Assembly: GCF_003149045.1 (NCBI RefSeq)
Contig: NZ_QGDU01000010.1
Coordinates: 1-64,000, forward strand
Reading direction: 5' to 3'
From: Fibrobacter sp. UWR4
GTDB lineage: Bacteria; Fibrobacterota; Fibrobacteria; Fibrobacterales; Fibrobacteraceae
DNA: 64,000 nt
Shown here: positions 49,762 through 59,900 of the stretch, in pieces
How positions within the stretch are numbered: position 1 is the stretch's first letter
Layout of the letters: each line of letters opens with the position of its first letter
The notes under the pieces: generated by a model
What the model was told of the DNA's origin: nothing
What the model saw: the letters and a program-made list of their open reading frames with translations, nothing else
Databases searched by the model: none
Translations under genes and position numbers: made by a program

Positions 49762-50624
49762 TATTCCCCCTTTTTGGGCGGTTCAGAACCCGTGCAGGGG
49801 TCGTCCACCTTGTTGGACAGGGGGAACATGGCGATATTTAGCGCATAGACGCGGTCTGCGCGTTCGCTCTTGCGGGCAAACTGCAAAAGACCACGGCGAA
49901 ATTCTTCGATACGGTGGCGAATTTCCGGCAGGTCGGACTCGTCGGCGGTGAAAACCACGCTGGAAATATCACGATCGTCCGGTTTGTGGCGGTCGATGGA
50001 TTCCAGTGCCAATTCCATAGTGCGTCTATGGAAGTCACGGACGGCTGTGCTCTTCACTTCGCCGCCGGTACTGACGATCTGGTCCGTAATGTTCCAGCCG
50101 CCGTTACCATCGGGGACTACAAGACCCAGCTGCTTCATGACGCCAAGGGCGTTGCGGGCTTCATCCTGGGAAATTGCAGGAGTCAGGTTGCCTGCCAGCT
50201 TGCTTAAATCGCTTGTATCCTTGGTAATGCCGATGAGTGCGCGCAGTGCTGCACATGCCCAGCTACCGAAGTAGGAAAGTTCCGGCGTAGAAAGGACGCG
50301 GGTTTCCAGGGAGCGCAGTTCCATCAGGCGGTAGTAAAGCTCGGAAAGGGCCTGCTTTGCCTTGGTCTTGTTAAAACGGTACAAAGTCTTGAAGTATTCA
50401 GCACGACGATCGTCCAGGCCGCAAAGACGGATAAACACCGGCAGGGTGCTTTCGTTCAGATGGCCTTCTTTCTGGAATACTCGAACCAGCCAGGCGGGGT
50501 CAACGCCGGTCTTCTGGCCAAGGTAGCGGTATGAGGTGAAAGGATTGTCTTTTTTTGTTTCAACAAACCAGTCTCTCAAGAACTCACGATATTCTAGATA
50601 CTCTAATACTTCAGGCATGTTCAT
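49761..50624 (-). CDS. TIGR02147 family protein, putative regulator
   Basis: A 287-residue paralogue of the 8767 gene: family opening VLEYLEYREFLRDWFVETK, a helix-turn-helix-like region (about 32-75: YLGQKTGVDPAWLVRVF, then LPVFIRLCGLDDR), a second winged-helix-like part with MKQLGLVVPDGNGGW, and the closing VYALNIAMFPLSNK. The start is uncertain: ATG at 50624 or 50618, or a TTG at 50636; none has a ribosome site, and a TATAAA lies directly upstream, so the mRNA could be leaderless. It is the first gene of the operon with the 48505 lipoprotein and trmB. Confidence 0.85.
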   Translation of the reverse strand: MNMPEVLEYLEYREFLRDWFVETKKDNPFTSYRYLGQKTGVDPAWLVRVFQKEGHLNESTLPVFIRLCGLDDRRAEYFKTLYRFNKTKAKQALSELYYRLMELRSLETRVLSTPELSYFGSWACAALRALIGITKDTSDLSKLAGNLTPAISQDEARNALGVMKQLGLVVPDGNGGWNITDQIVSTGGEVKSTAVRDFHRRTMELALESIDRHKPDDRDISSVVFTADESDLPEIRHRIEEFRRGLLQFARKSERADRVYALNIAMFPLSNKVDDPCTGSEPPKKGE

Positions 50625-51117
50625 AAATTTATACAAAAGTAGCTATAGGGGGGTGTTGTTCAAAGGGGGTGTTGAGAATTGCCGTTGCCTAATTTACAAC
50701 ACCATTTCGCAACACTGGATGTAAAGCATCTCCTTATCCTTCAAGGGGATAAAAATTCTGTGATAAAAGGCTTCCATAAGGGGCACGGGGAGGAAATTGC
50801 TCTTTTTTAAGGTGGTAGAATGCTGGAAAATGTCAAAAAGAAGGACTAAAACGAGGGAAAATGCGTAAATAGTCCTTCGTCGTGAGGAGAAATGCAGTGA
50901 AAATCCCCTGAAAGAAGGACTAAAACGAGAGAAAATGCGTAAATAATCCTTCGTCGTGAGGAGAAATGCAGTGAAAATCCCCTGAAAGAAGGACTAAAAC
51001 GAGAGAAAATGCGTAAATAGTCCTTCGTCGTGAGGAGAAATGCAGTGAAAATCCCCTGAAAGAAGGACTAAAACGAGGGGAAATGCGTAAATAGTCCTTC
51101 GTCAGGAGGGGAACCCC
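50625..51117. other. 493-bp region between the TIGR02147 gene and recD
   Basis: No gene is evident. It contains the TIGR02147 promoter region (roughly 50630-50700, G/C runs CCCCC and GGGGG flanking a TTGAAC) and the 74-bp tandem repeat array that reaches the recD stop codon. Confidence 0.6.
50819..51103. repeat. 74-bp tandem repeat array with hairpin in each unit
   Basis: Four units start at 50841, 50915, 50989 and 51063 (period 74). Each begins AAGGACTA and has a complementary TAGTCCTT 21 bases later, giving a nine-pair stem with GAAGGACTA/TAGTCCTTC; unit 2 has one change in the right arm. The linker (GTGAGGAGAAATGCAGTGAA and on to CCCCTGAAA) is also identical between units. A degenerate half unit precedes the first at 50819-50840. 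The last unit is cut short and is followed by GGGG/CCCC just before the recD stop. Confidence 0.85.
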
Positions 51118-53187
51118 CTACATCATCATAATCCCGGTTTCTCGCTGGATGACTGTGCAACTGGCCGCCTGGAACGTTTCCTCCGTTGCAATGATAGTCA
51201 CCGATTCCTTGGCGCGGGTAATGCCTGTATAGAGAATTTGGTTTGTCAGCAGGGGGTGCCCCTTCTGTTTGGGAAGGAACATGGTGACGTGTCTATATTC
51301 AGAACCTTGGGACTTGTGAATGGTTATGGCGAAAGCCGGTTCAAGAGAATCCTCGGGCAGTAGGGATAGAGGATAGAAGACGAAGTCGTCCTTCTTTAGC
51401 ATGAGGTAGGGACGGTCCTCGTGGAAAATCACCACGCCGGTGTCCCCGTTGTACAGCTTGTACATTGCCTGATTCTGGGTGAGAATCAGGAGCTGTCCCG
51501 GGAAGTACCTGCTTCGCGGGGGGACAAAATCCGGTGCGAATCGGCGGCAGTAATTAATCCAGTGACCGCGAATCTTTTTGCAGGCCACCTTGTTGAGATT
51601 TTCCACCCCGCAGGTTCCGCGGCGTTCTGCGGAAAGTAATCGCAGGGAGAGGGTAAGTGCCCAGAGCTTTTCGCGAATGGCGTCCTGGTCGCCTCGCTGT
51701 TTCTCGTTCAGGAGGGATGCATCAGGTATGATTTGTTCTGCAAGTTCCGGCAGGACGCTGAAAGGTTCCAGCGTGTCGCAAACTAGATTCTGGACTTGTT
51801 CCTCCTCGAGTTTTCGGGAGGCTGCCGTGGGGAACTGCATGGGGGGCTGGTCTGCGGATTCGCCCATCGGCATATCCAGAGATTTCAGCAGGATTTTATC
51901 CTTCGGTTCCTTGCGGCCTTTTTCCTGAGCGGCCTGGCGAACCTTGTCCTGAATTTCCTGGAAGGATACGGTGCCGGATTCGGAGCCTTCTGCACGGGCC
52001 TGTACCGCATGGGCCAACTGCCCGATGTTGGAATCATCGGTAAAGCGGTTGGACTTCAAAAGTTTCACCACGAAATTGCGACCTGCATTTTGACGGGAGA
52101 GGATTTCTCCCAGGACGGCGCCTGCTTCCACAGAGGGGAGCTGGAACGGGTCCCCCAGAATGAAAATTCTGGAGCCTGCGGCGATGGCTTGCAGCAGGGC
52201 AGCGAACAGCGAGATGTCGATCATGCTGGCTTCGTCGATGACGAAAATGGTCTTCTCGCTAAATTGGGTTTCGCTATTGTAGTAGAACTTTCCTGTCTTG
52301 GGAAGGTATTTCAGGAGGCGGTGAATGGTGTAGCTTTCCAGACCCTCCAGCTTCTTGAATACAGGACTATTCTTGTATTCTTCGTTAATATCGGCCAGAC
52401 CTCCGGCAATACTTTCCCGCATGCGGTCGGCTGCCTTTCCGCTAGGAGCTGCCAGCTTGATTTCCCAATCTTCAAGATACTGAGGATTGTTTTCCAGAAG
52501 ATTCCACAGGATGTACAGAACCACGGTGGTCTTGCCGGTACCGGGGCCACCTGTAATGATCAAGTTTTCCCGCTGCCCGCGGAGAATGGCCTGGGCCTGT
52601 TCCTGATTGATGCGGAATTCACCCTGAGGATTTTCCTCGGTGGCAAATCGGGAATTTTTCTTATGGAGGGTAGCGACCTTCTGGGTGCAGCGTTCTACAT
52701 CGGCGTCGTCATGATTCTTGCCGTGGTTGAAATGGATGGCGGCTGCAGTTTCAATGGCGACTTTTGCCTTGTAGTACTTGGTGGCAAAAATAAAGTTGTC
52801 CTTCACCACGAAAAGCTTTCCGGTACCATTCCAGTCAATGATGTTGGTGTACTTGTTTTTTAGAATGTCCGAAATGCCATCCTTCACCACGGATTCAAAA
52901 TCACAGGCGCTGGGTATCTGCGGGTCTTCAACACTGAGCAATAGGCCGTTCCATTTGGTTTCCCATTTCTTGAAGAAGATTTCGGGGTCCAGGGAAAAAC
53001 GGGTGTTGCCCTCTTCCTGGAGGGACAAAAGCATCAGGAGATACTTCTGTGCGTTGATGGAAATGTCGGGCTGCAATTCCTCCATGAATTTTTGGAGGTG
53101 TCCGTTAATGGCGCCGATGCCGCGGGCGTCTCGCAGCAAGTCGAAAAACTGGGAGACGGTGTAGTTGTTAATGATGTCCTTATTCAT
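51118..53187 (-). CDS. recD: RecBCD enzyme subunit RecD
   Basis: RecD is the 5'-3' helicase of the exonuclease V complex. 689 residues. Walker A ITGGPGTGKTTVVL (about 212-225), DEASMID (Walker B, about 320-326), and the C-terminal UvrD-like motif VAFAITIHKSQGSEY shortened here to IHKSQGSEY (about 635). The ATG at 53187 follows AAGGAGG and overlaps the recB stop by eight bases. It is the last gene of the recC-recB-recD operon and ends at the tandem array. Confidence 0.95.
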   Translation of the reverse strand: MNKDIINNYTVSQFFDLLRDARGIGAINGHLQKFMEELQPDISINAQKYLLMLLSLQEEGNTRFSLDPEIFFKKWETKWNGLLLSVEDPQIPSACDFESVVKDGISDILKNKYTNIIDWNGTGKLFVVKDNFIFATKYYKAKVAIETAAAIHFNHGKNHDDADVERCTQKVATLHKKNSRFATEENPQGEFRINQEQAQAILRGQRENLIITGGPGTGKTTVVLYILWNLLENNPQYLEDWEIKLAAPSGKAADRMRESIAGGLADINEEYKNSPVFKKLEGLESYTIHRLLKYLPKTGKFYYNSETQFSEKTIFVIDEASMIDISLFAALLQAIAAGSRIFILGDPFQLPSVEAGAVLGEILSRQNAGRNFVVKLLKSNRFTDDSNIGQLAHAVQARAEGSESGTVSFQEIQDKVRQAAQEKGRKEPKDKILLKSLDMPMGESADQPPMQFPTAASRKLEEEQVQNLVCDTLEPFSVLPELAEQIIPDASLLNEKQRGDQDAIREKLWALTLSLRLLSAERRGTCGVENLNKVACKKIRGHWINYCRRFAPDFVPPRSRYFPGQLLILTQNQAMYKLYNGDTGVVIFHEDRPYLMLKKDDFVFYPLSLLPEDSLEPAFAITIHKSQGSEYRHVTMFLPKQKGHPLLTNQILYTGITRAKESVTIIATEETFQAASCTVIQRETGIMMM

Positions 53188-56100
53188 TTTCACCTCCTTC
53201 CTGTACTTGGACCCGTTTCTTTTTCATGAGCCCTTTCAGTTTATCGAAGGCGTGTTGCAATTCGTCAAAACTTTTCCAGGTGTGGGCGAAAATGCTGTTG
53301 CTCTTGCCTTCTTGAGTTCCGCGGAGGAAGACATAGTAAATGCCGCCGAAGTGCTGGTCGAAAATTTCCTTGTCGGATTTTTCCGGATAGAATTGCTTGA
53401 GCCACTTGACGAGACAGTAGCTGTAAAGTACTCGCTGGATGGAATAATCTTCATCCACTTTCGCTTGGATGGCAACGTCGCTGTAGATGTCGTTTTCAAG
53501 AACGTCGGATTTCCAGTCCAGAATGCTGTAACGTTGATCGCGGACAAAGATCATGTCCATAAAGCCTTTGAACATGCGGGCGATGTAATCGCTGGCTTCG
53601 CCGCTTTCTTCCAGAGTGGCGTTGACGTTGAACTGACATTCCTTCTTGATGCAGTTGGAGGGGATACTTACCAGCGGGAATGTCTTATCGGAACGTTCGC
53701 CACCGACGATGACGGGCAGTTCTGCATGAAGAGTATTCCATACCATTTCCGCCGTGTGGTCCGCCCATTCCTTCTGATGCTTCCAGATGGGAAGCCCCTG
53801 TTTCTTGAAATGATCGTCGATTAGGTTTACCAGTTGGGCGTGATTCTTGGCGGATTCCAGAGACTTGACGGTTTCCCCGAACTCCTTGAATTTCAGATTT
53901 TCAAAAATGGAGTGGAGAGCGTTACCTAATTTATTGCCCTTGGGATATTTAATCAAGTGTGCCTGAAGTGCAGCGCCTTGTGCGTCATTGCCATCATCCT
54001 TATTGGAACGATCTGCACCGGTTTCGCTGATGGATTCATCAGCCTTGCCGTTCAATGTGGAGTAGGAGAACTGAAGGATGCTGAGCTTAGCCATGTTCTC
54101 CTGCAGTTCGTTGACGTAAAGTTCCTGCTGCTCGCGGGAGCCTGCGTCCTGTTCTTCGCAGGAAAAATCGCTAAGCGGTTTCAGGATCTGAGTCTTCACC
54201 ACGTCGCGAAGCATGCCGGGACGCTCTGTGTTCCAGTTATTTTCGGGAAGCTTTTCGATATAGTCCTGATAGTTATCCCACAGGTTGTTGAATGCCCTTC
54301 CCAGGAATTCAAATTCCGGCTTATAGGCATCGCTATCCTTAATGTGCCACTTGCTATAGCGGGGCATAATCAGGACGGAGGAGGCGCGGGTGAAATCTAC
54401 GTAGAACAAACGTTTCCATTCTTCGATTTCTTCGGACTTGCGTACGGCTTTGTCGTCGCTTTCAAAACCCATCTTGGTGGAATCCCCTTCGTGATAAATG
54501 AAGGGACCGCTTACGTTGTCATTAAACTGCTTGAAACCCGCTACGGAAATGACCACAGGAAATTCCAAACCCTTGGAGGCGTGAATGGTCATGACTTGGA
54601 CCGCGTCAAAGTCCGTTCCCTTGGCAACCAGGTTGCCGTCTTCGTCATCGGTGTCGGCGTTATCGTTACGCAGACCTTCCAGATGGCGGATAATATCGCT
54701 GATGCTTGCGTTATTCTGATAGAGGAATGCTATGCAGTAATTTCCAATCTGGCGAAGCTTTGCCAGATTCTGTAACATGGAAAGATCCATCAGGTGTTTT
54801 TCCACCTGGGTATGCTCGTAGACCTTTTCCTGTAATTCTGCAAAACGTCTCTTTTCTGCCAGGGTTTTCCATTCCTGGATTCGCTGGCGAACAATATTCA
54901 TGGGATCGTCAAAGAGATCCTTTTCGGCGTCCGAAAGCTTTACGCGGAAAAAGTCCGTAATCAAAACTTCGTTTAAAAGTCTGCGGTTGCGGGCGGTGAA
55001 GTCGCTTGCGTCAATAGCCTTGAAAAGTGCAATCCATTCTGCACATTCCCTGCCGTTAAACAAGTTGGTATCTTTATAACGGGCAAAGGGAACGCCTGCG
55101 TTTCGCATGACGTCTTCGATGATTTCCATTTCGGAACGGGTACGGGCGAGAACCGCAAAGTCCTTGAAGGTGACGTTGCGAAGTGCCTGTGGGTTATCCT
55201 TGTCGAAAACCTGCAAGGCGGTCTGAGGCTTGTCATTGCCGTTTTTGAAAGTGCAAAATTCTACAATCTTTTCTACGGCAGCCTGGGCGAAGGACATTTC
55301 ATCCATTTCCTTTTCAGGAATGATGAATGGCTTCTGGATCTTTCCATTAAAGGTGGGCTCGCACTTGGTGGCGCCTTCTGGAAAATGAGATTCCGTGAAG
55401 GAGATGGAGGACGTCTTGGAATCCTGATTTTCGTCGGACTCACTTTTGGCGAAAAAGTCCTTGCCGTCTACGGCTTCGAAAAGATGGTTGCAGCCTTCAA
55501 TAATGCTCTGGGTAGAACGGAAGTTGTTCACCAGGTCGTTCTTGACACCTACGGTTTTAATATGTTCAATTGCCTTCTGGTAGACGTTAACGTCTGCACC
55601 CTGGAAGCTATAGATGGACTGCTTGGGGTCGCCCACCACAAAGATAGGGCTGAACAACTGCTTGAAAATATCCCACTGCAGTTGGTTGGTATCCTGGAAT
55701 TCATCAATAATCGCATAACGATACTGTTTGCGGAGTTTCTTACAAAGCAGGGATTCGTTACCGTTTGCGTCCTTGGCGAGAACTGCGTGATGAACCGACA
55801 AAATCATGTCGTTGTAGGATTGGCACTTATGGCTGTCCTTGTAGGCTTGCCACTTGCGGAATAATTCCGGAGTCTGCTCAAAGAGGAAAATGTTCTTGAT
55901 GACGTTCCCGATTTTCTTGTAGATGCCGGCGGAATCATCCAGACCTTCGTAGAAAATGTTCAGTGCGTCAAAAAGCTCTGCAGGCTGGGCGCTCGTCAGC
56001 TCGTTACCGAATTGGGGGGGGCCGAAAATCTTCTTGTCGCCGGAACCGTCCCAGGCTTCCAAGGTTTCCAGAAAGGCCTTGACGCTCTTGCCGTTTTTGG

Positions 56101-56896
56101 CCACGTCCCTATTCTTCTGGTGCTGTACCGCATCGAAGGTGGACCCTTCATACTTTTTCAAGGTGAGATAGGCTTCGCCGATCTTCTTGATTTGCAGAAG
56201 GCCTGTGAAACCGCTACGTTCCAGCATGGCGCAAATTTCATCGCAGGTGGTGTTGATGTTACCAAACGGTAAGCCCTTGGGCTCGCTAAGTTTCACAATT
56301 TCGCTACCGCTGTTGTCGGCGCCTTTATACATGTTGATGGAATTGCACAACAATCCAGAAAGAGTGTCAATAAGGCTCTGTGCCTTTACACCAGCATTAA
56401 GAAGAATCTGGTAAAGACGATCATCCAGCCACTTGCTGCGAGACCATTCCGCAACAATGTCTGTCACGAAGTTTTCGTCAATCATGGCCATGTCAAAAGG
56501 ACGGCCTGCGTCGTAGGCGTTTTCGCGGAGTGTTTTCTGGCAGAAGGAATGGATGGTAAAAATAGGGGCGTTGTCCACTTCACGTAGGGCTTCTGCGAAT
56601 AGCTGGATGTCTTTTACCTTGTTGTACTCAACCTCTTCCTTGTTGTCCTTGTTCAGCTTGTGTGAATCAAGAACTTCCTCAATTTTTTTGCGGATACGAT
56701 CCTTCAATTCACCGGCGGCTTTTTCCGTGTAGGTGACAATGAGGATTTTACTCAGGGGGGTGCCGTCATTAATGAGGCGGGCCACAATCTGCTGGATAGT
56801 GTAGGTCTTGCCCGTTCCTGCAGAAGCTTCAATGCAGAGACTTTTGGAAGGATCGAAACAACTGTTGGAACCGATGTTCTGACTATCAAAATTCAT
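53180..56896 (-). CDS. recB: RecBCD enzyme subunit RecB
   Basis: RecB is the 3'-5' helicase and nuclease of exonuclease V, the main dsDNA-end resection enzyme. 1238 residues. Walker A ASAGTGKTYTIQQI (about 24-37), Walker B IIDEFQDTNQLQWDIF (about 395-410), VQVMTIHASKGLEFPVV (helicase motif V), and the C-terminal nuclease with GFMDMIF, then ILDWKSD (catalytic Asp-Lys, about 1115-1140). ATG at 56896 follows AAAGGAGG. It lies 11 bases after recC and overlaps recD by eight. Confidence 0.95.
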   Translation of the reverse strand: MNFDSQNIGSNSCFDPSKSLCIEASAGTGKTYTIQQIVARLINDGTPLSKILIVTYTEKAAGELKDRIRKKIEEVLDSHKLNKDNKEEVEYNKVKDIQLFAEALREVDNAPIFTIHSFCQKTLRENAYDAGRPFDMAMIDENFVTDIVAEWSRSKWLDDRLYQILLNAGVKAQSLIDTLSGLLCNSINMYKGADNSGSEIVKLSEPKGLPFGNINTTCDEICAMLERSGFTGLLQIKKIGEAYLTLKKYEGSTFDAVQHQKNRDVAKNGKSVKAFLETLEAWDGSGDKKIFGPPQFGNELTSAQPAELFDALNIFYEGLDDSAGIYKKIGNVIKNIFLFEQTPELFRKWQAYKDSHKCQSYNDMILSVHHAVLAKDANGNESLLCKKLRKQYRYAIIDEFQDTNQLQWDIFKQLFSPIFVVGDPKQSIYSFQGADVNVYQKAIEHIKTVGVKNDLVNNFRSTQSIIEGCNHLFEAVDGKDFFAKSESDENQDSKTSSISFTESHFPEGATKCEPTFNGKIQKPFIIPEKEMDEMSFAQAAVEKIVEFCTFKNGNDKPQTALQVFDKDNPQALRNVTFKDFAVLARTRSEMEIIEDVMRNAGVPFARYKDTNLFNGRECAEWIALFKAIDASDFTARNRRLLNEVLITDFFRVKLSDAEKDLFDDPMNIVRQRIQEWKTLAEKRRFAELQEKVYEHTQVEKHLMDLSMLQNLAKLRQIGNYCIAFLYQNNASISDIIRHLEGLRNDNADTDDEDGNLVAKGTDFDAVQVMTIHASKGLEFPVVISVAGFKQFNDNVSGPFIYHEGDSTKMGFESDDKAVRKSEEIEEWKRLFYVDFTRASSVLIMPRYSKWHIKDSDAYKPEFEFLGRAFNNLWDNYQDYIEKLPENNWNTERPGMLRDVVKTQILKPLSDFSCEEQDAGSREQQELYVNELQENMAKLSILQFSYSTLNGKADESISETGADRSNKDDGNDAQGAALQAHLIKYPKGNKLGNALHSIFENLKFKEFGETVKSLESAKNHAQLVNLIDDHFKKQGLPIWKHQKEWADHTAEMVWNTLHAELPVIVGGERSDKTFPLVSIPSNCIKKECQFNVNATLEESGEASDYIARMFKGFMDMIFVRDQRYSILDWKSDVLENDIYSDVAIQAKVDEDYSIQRVLYSYCLVKWLKQFYPEKSDKEIFDQHFGGIYYVFLRGTQEGKSNSIFAHTWKSFDELQHAFDKLKGLMKKKRVQVQEGGENE

Positions 56897-56907
56897 GTTT
56901 CCCTCCT

Positions 56908-59900
56908 TTAGCAAACCACGTTCAGGTTAATGAGTGACTGCTGATGTTCCCTGGCTTCATTCCATTCGCTGGGGAAGGTTTCGAGGGGGTTAAACCCAAC
57001 GTCGTTGCGCTTGTCAAACATGTTTCGCTTGCCGAAGAATTTCCAGACGTCTGCAAGGTCCCTGGAGTAATCGCCAAAGTTATTGTACTCATTGGACAGC
57101 ATATCTGCGGGAACGGCCTTGGAATACTGTTCCACAAAGGCGGTCTCATAAATCTTCTGTAACATTTCCAATGCTTCGCTGGAGGACATGGTGACGCTTG
57201 CTTCTGCAGGCTTCACCGCTTCCAGGTCGGAACTGTAAATGGAAATGTTGACTGTTTCCTTTTGGTCGCTTTTTTTCTGGGCGATGAGGGCTAGGGCTGC
57301 CACATAAGTATTCAAATACTTGCTCTGCTTGAAATGGGGCGTCTTGGTAGGGGACTTGGGTTTGGAGGATGTAATGGAAACCAGGTGATTTAGATCTGCA
57401 TTGCACCAGGGCAGAGTTCCGGAAAGAACCCAGCGGATATCCTGGCCTTGAATATTCTGCAGGATTACAAGTTCCAGTTTTTCCTTATTGCTCCAGGATT
57501 CGGGATTCTTGGCGGGAGAATCATTTTCTACAGCGTTCATTTGCGCGACAACGTTGCCGCACTTGCCTTCGCAGGCTTTAATAAGCTTGTTGCCGTATTT
57601 GTTATCCGGCAATTCGCCATTCAGTTTCAAGTCGTGAATCAATTTCTCCTGGTCTTCCTTCTTGCCGGTGACGGCGGCGGAAACCATGGCGTTCACTAGA
57701 ATGCTGTTGCCTAGATTGTTAAAGTCCACAGGCTCGAAATATTCGGATTCCGGATCCACATCATCTTCACGGTCGTTGGTGTCCAGCATTCTTGTAATGC
57801 GGAACTGGAACGGATCCTCCAGGAATTTCTGGATTTCCCGGAAACTCACGCGCTCTGGTGTTTTGAGGGCGTTCGTGTCTTCTATTTCTTCCCATTCCCA
57901 GTGGAATCGGGTGCGCTTACGGGCTTCATCTTCCTTGTCGGCGGGGTTCACCATGCCGTCGTAGGTGGCGCGGTTTCGCCATTCCTTCGGCGTGAATAGC
58001 TGGCTGTAGGGGCGCTTTTCATCTAGGGGCGTTTCAGTTTCCGGCCAGATGTTCTTAATGGCATTCTTGTGTTCTTCCAGCCAATTTTCTATGTCGTTAC
58101 CGTACTTTTCCTGGGCAGATTTTTTCACTGCATTTTTCAGGAAGTTGCGGATATCGCTAATAATGGAAGAAGCGTAAAGATCTTCGTCTTTGGCGATGTT
58201 CTTGTTGACGTAACTGAGATGGAAGCTGGTGGAAGTGCTCATGAACTGACACAGGAATGCATAGCGCTTCTTGGCTACGGGAGTGTCGTCACCAGGCCAG
58301 GCTGCCACATTGTTGCGGAGGTCCAAAGTGCTTCGAGGATTGTTCCCCGGGAAAGCGCTGGAGCTTGCACCAATAAAGAACACGTGCTTGACAGGGATAA
58401 TGCGGTTGGGAATGAACTTGGCAAATGTAATGCCGTTCACGAAAAGATTTCCGCAGCTGTATTCCGTGCTTTCGGCAGCGCAGTTCAAAGTCTGTATAAT
58501 GCAGGGCCAGGAGATTTCCTTTCGTCCAGCATCAAATTGGTGTTTCAGAATGTCAAAGCCTGTGTTGATCTGCTTGTACACAATTGTTTCGCCTGCGAAA
58601 CCATCCGGTGCGAATGGCATGGAAATCCAATTGGAAAGTTTATCAATGACTTCTTCCAATAGTTCCGGTGTCACGGTCTTGTGATTTTTTGCAAAAGCGA
58701 TCCACTGGTCCAGTTCATCAATAGTATCTGCGAACTTGCAGAGACTCTTGTTGTTACTGCTAGCGATATCTGAGTAGGGGCGAAGTTTCTCGCATTGCAT
58801 GGACCCGTTGGGAAAATCTTCGTCTGTAAATTTGGACAGCAGAAGTCTGCGCAGACCGTTTTTCCAATCGCCTTGTTTTTCATTGCGATCGCGATACATG
58901 TGGATGTTTTCGATCCATCCTTCCCAGGCTTCCACATCTTCGTCGGTAATGCCGCGGGTATGCTGCACCACGGCATTTCTCATCAGGCTAAAAAATGCGG
59001 GCCTGTTGATGGTCTGGATTTCTGGGTCCAGAAGGCCGCAAAGAACCGCCAATGCATTTGCCGTCAGGGAAGCTCGGGCAGGGGAGTCTACGATGGAGAA
59101 GGGGATATGGAGGCCGTCTTTGGACGTCTGGTCGAACGCTTGGTAAATGGCGGTGCGGTAACTGTCCAAGTCCGGAGAGAATACCATAATGTCGCTAATG
59201 CGGTTGACCGGATTCCCGTCGGCATCCCGTTCACTCAGCAACTTGCATATGCGGGAATGGAGAACCTGGATTTCTCTTTCGCGGGTGGGTGCAGATGTCA
59301 AGGAGAAAGTAGGGTCGTTTGCGAAACCTTTTTCAAAATGTTTCAGCAAATCCTGGCTGCAGTTTTTTCGTTCTGCCACCATGGACTGTATCTGCTGAAG
59401 AAGGCCTATGCAGTTCTTATCCGCGCAGCCGTTCTCTCCTGCACCTTTTTCGGTACCCTCAAATTCAAAATCGTAATTGGCGGCTTGGCACCAAAGCTTA
59501 ATATTGTCGCGACCGGAGCGCCCCCAGTTGCAAAGCAGCGCATTTTCGTTTTCGGAATCCACACCTTCTTCTATCTGGGTGGAATTCTCCAGTTCCTCTT
59601 CGGACTGTTCGGAAACTGAAACGTGGAGACGCTTCTTTAGATCTTCGGGAAGGTCCCTTCCGTCGTTTGTCCAGCGGTTGCCGGACTTTTCCCAACGATG
59701 ATATTTTCCGGGGGCGGCCGCATCTTCCCAGAAATCCATACAGGGATTCTGGATGAAGGCGTAAATGTCATGTTCGTCGGCAAACTTTTGCAAAATCACG
59801 CGGTAGAACTGTCCCATACCGCTTAGCCCGAAAATAAATACGGGCAGGATCTTTTCTCCGTCAGTAAAACTTTCGCAGTGAAATTTTTCGCAGGTTTTGT

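Noticed and set aside
50840-51103. CRISPR-like repeat array
   Set aside because: The whole 74-bp unit, including what would be spacers, is repeated almost unchanged, there are only four units and no cas gene is nearby.
51796-52863. Plus-strand open frame antisense to recD
   Set aside because: recD has all helicase motifs in the other frame; antisense reading shows no family.
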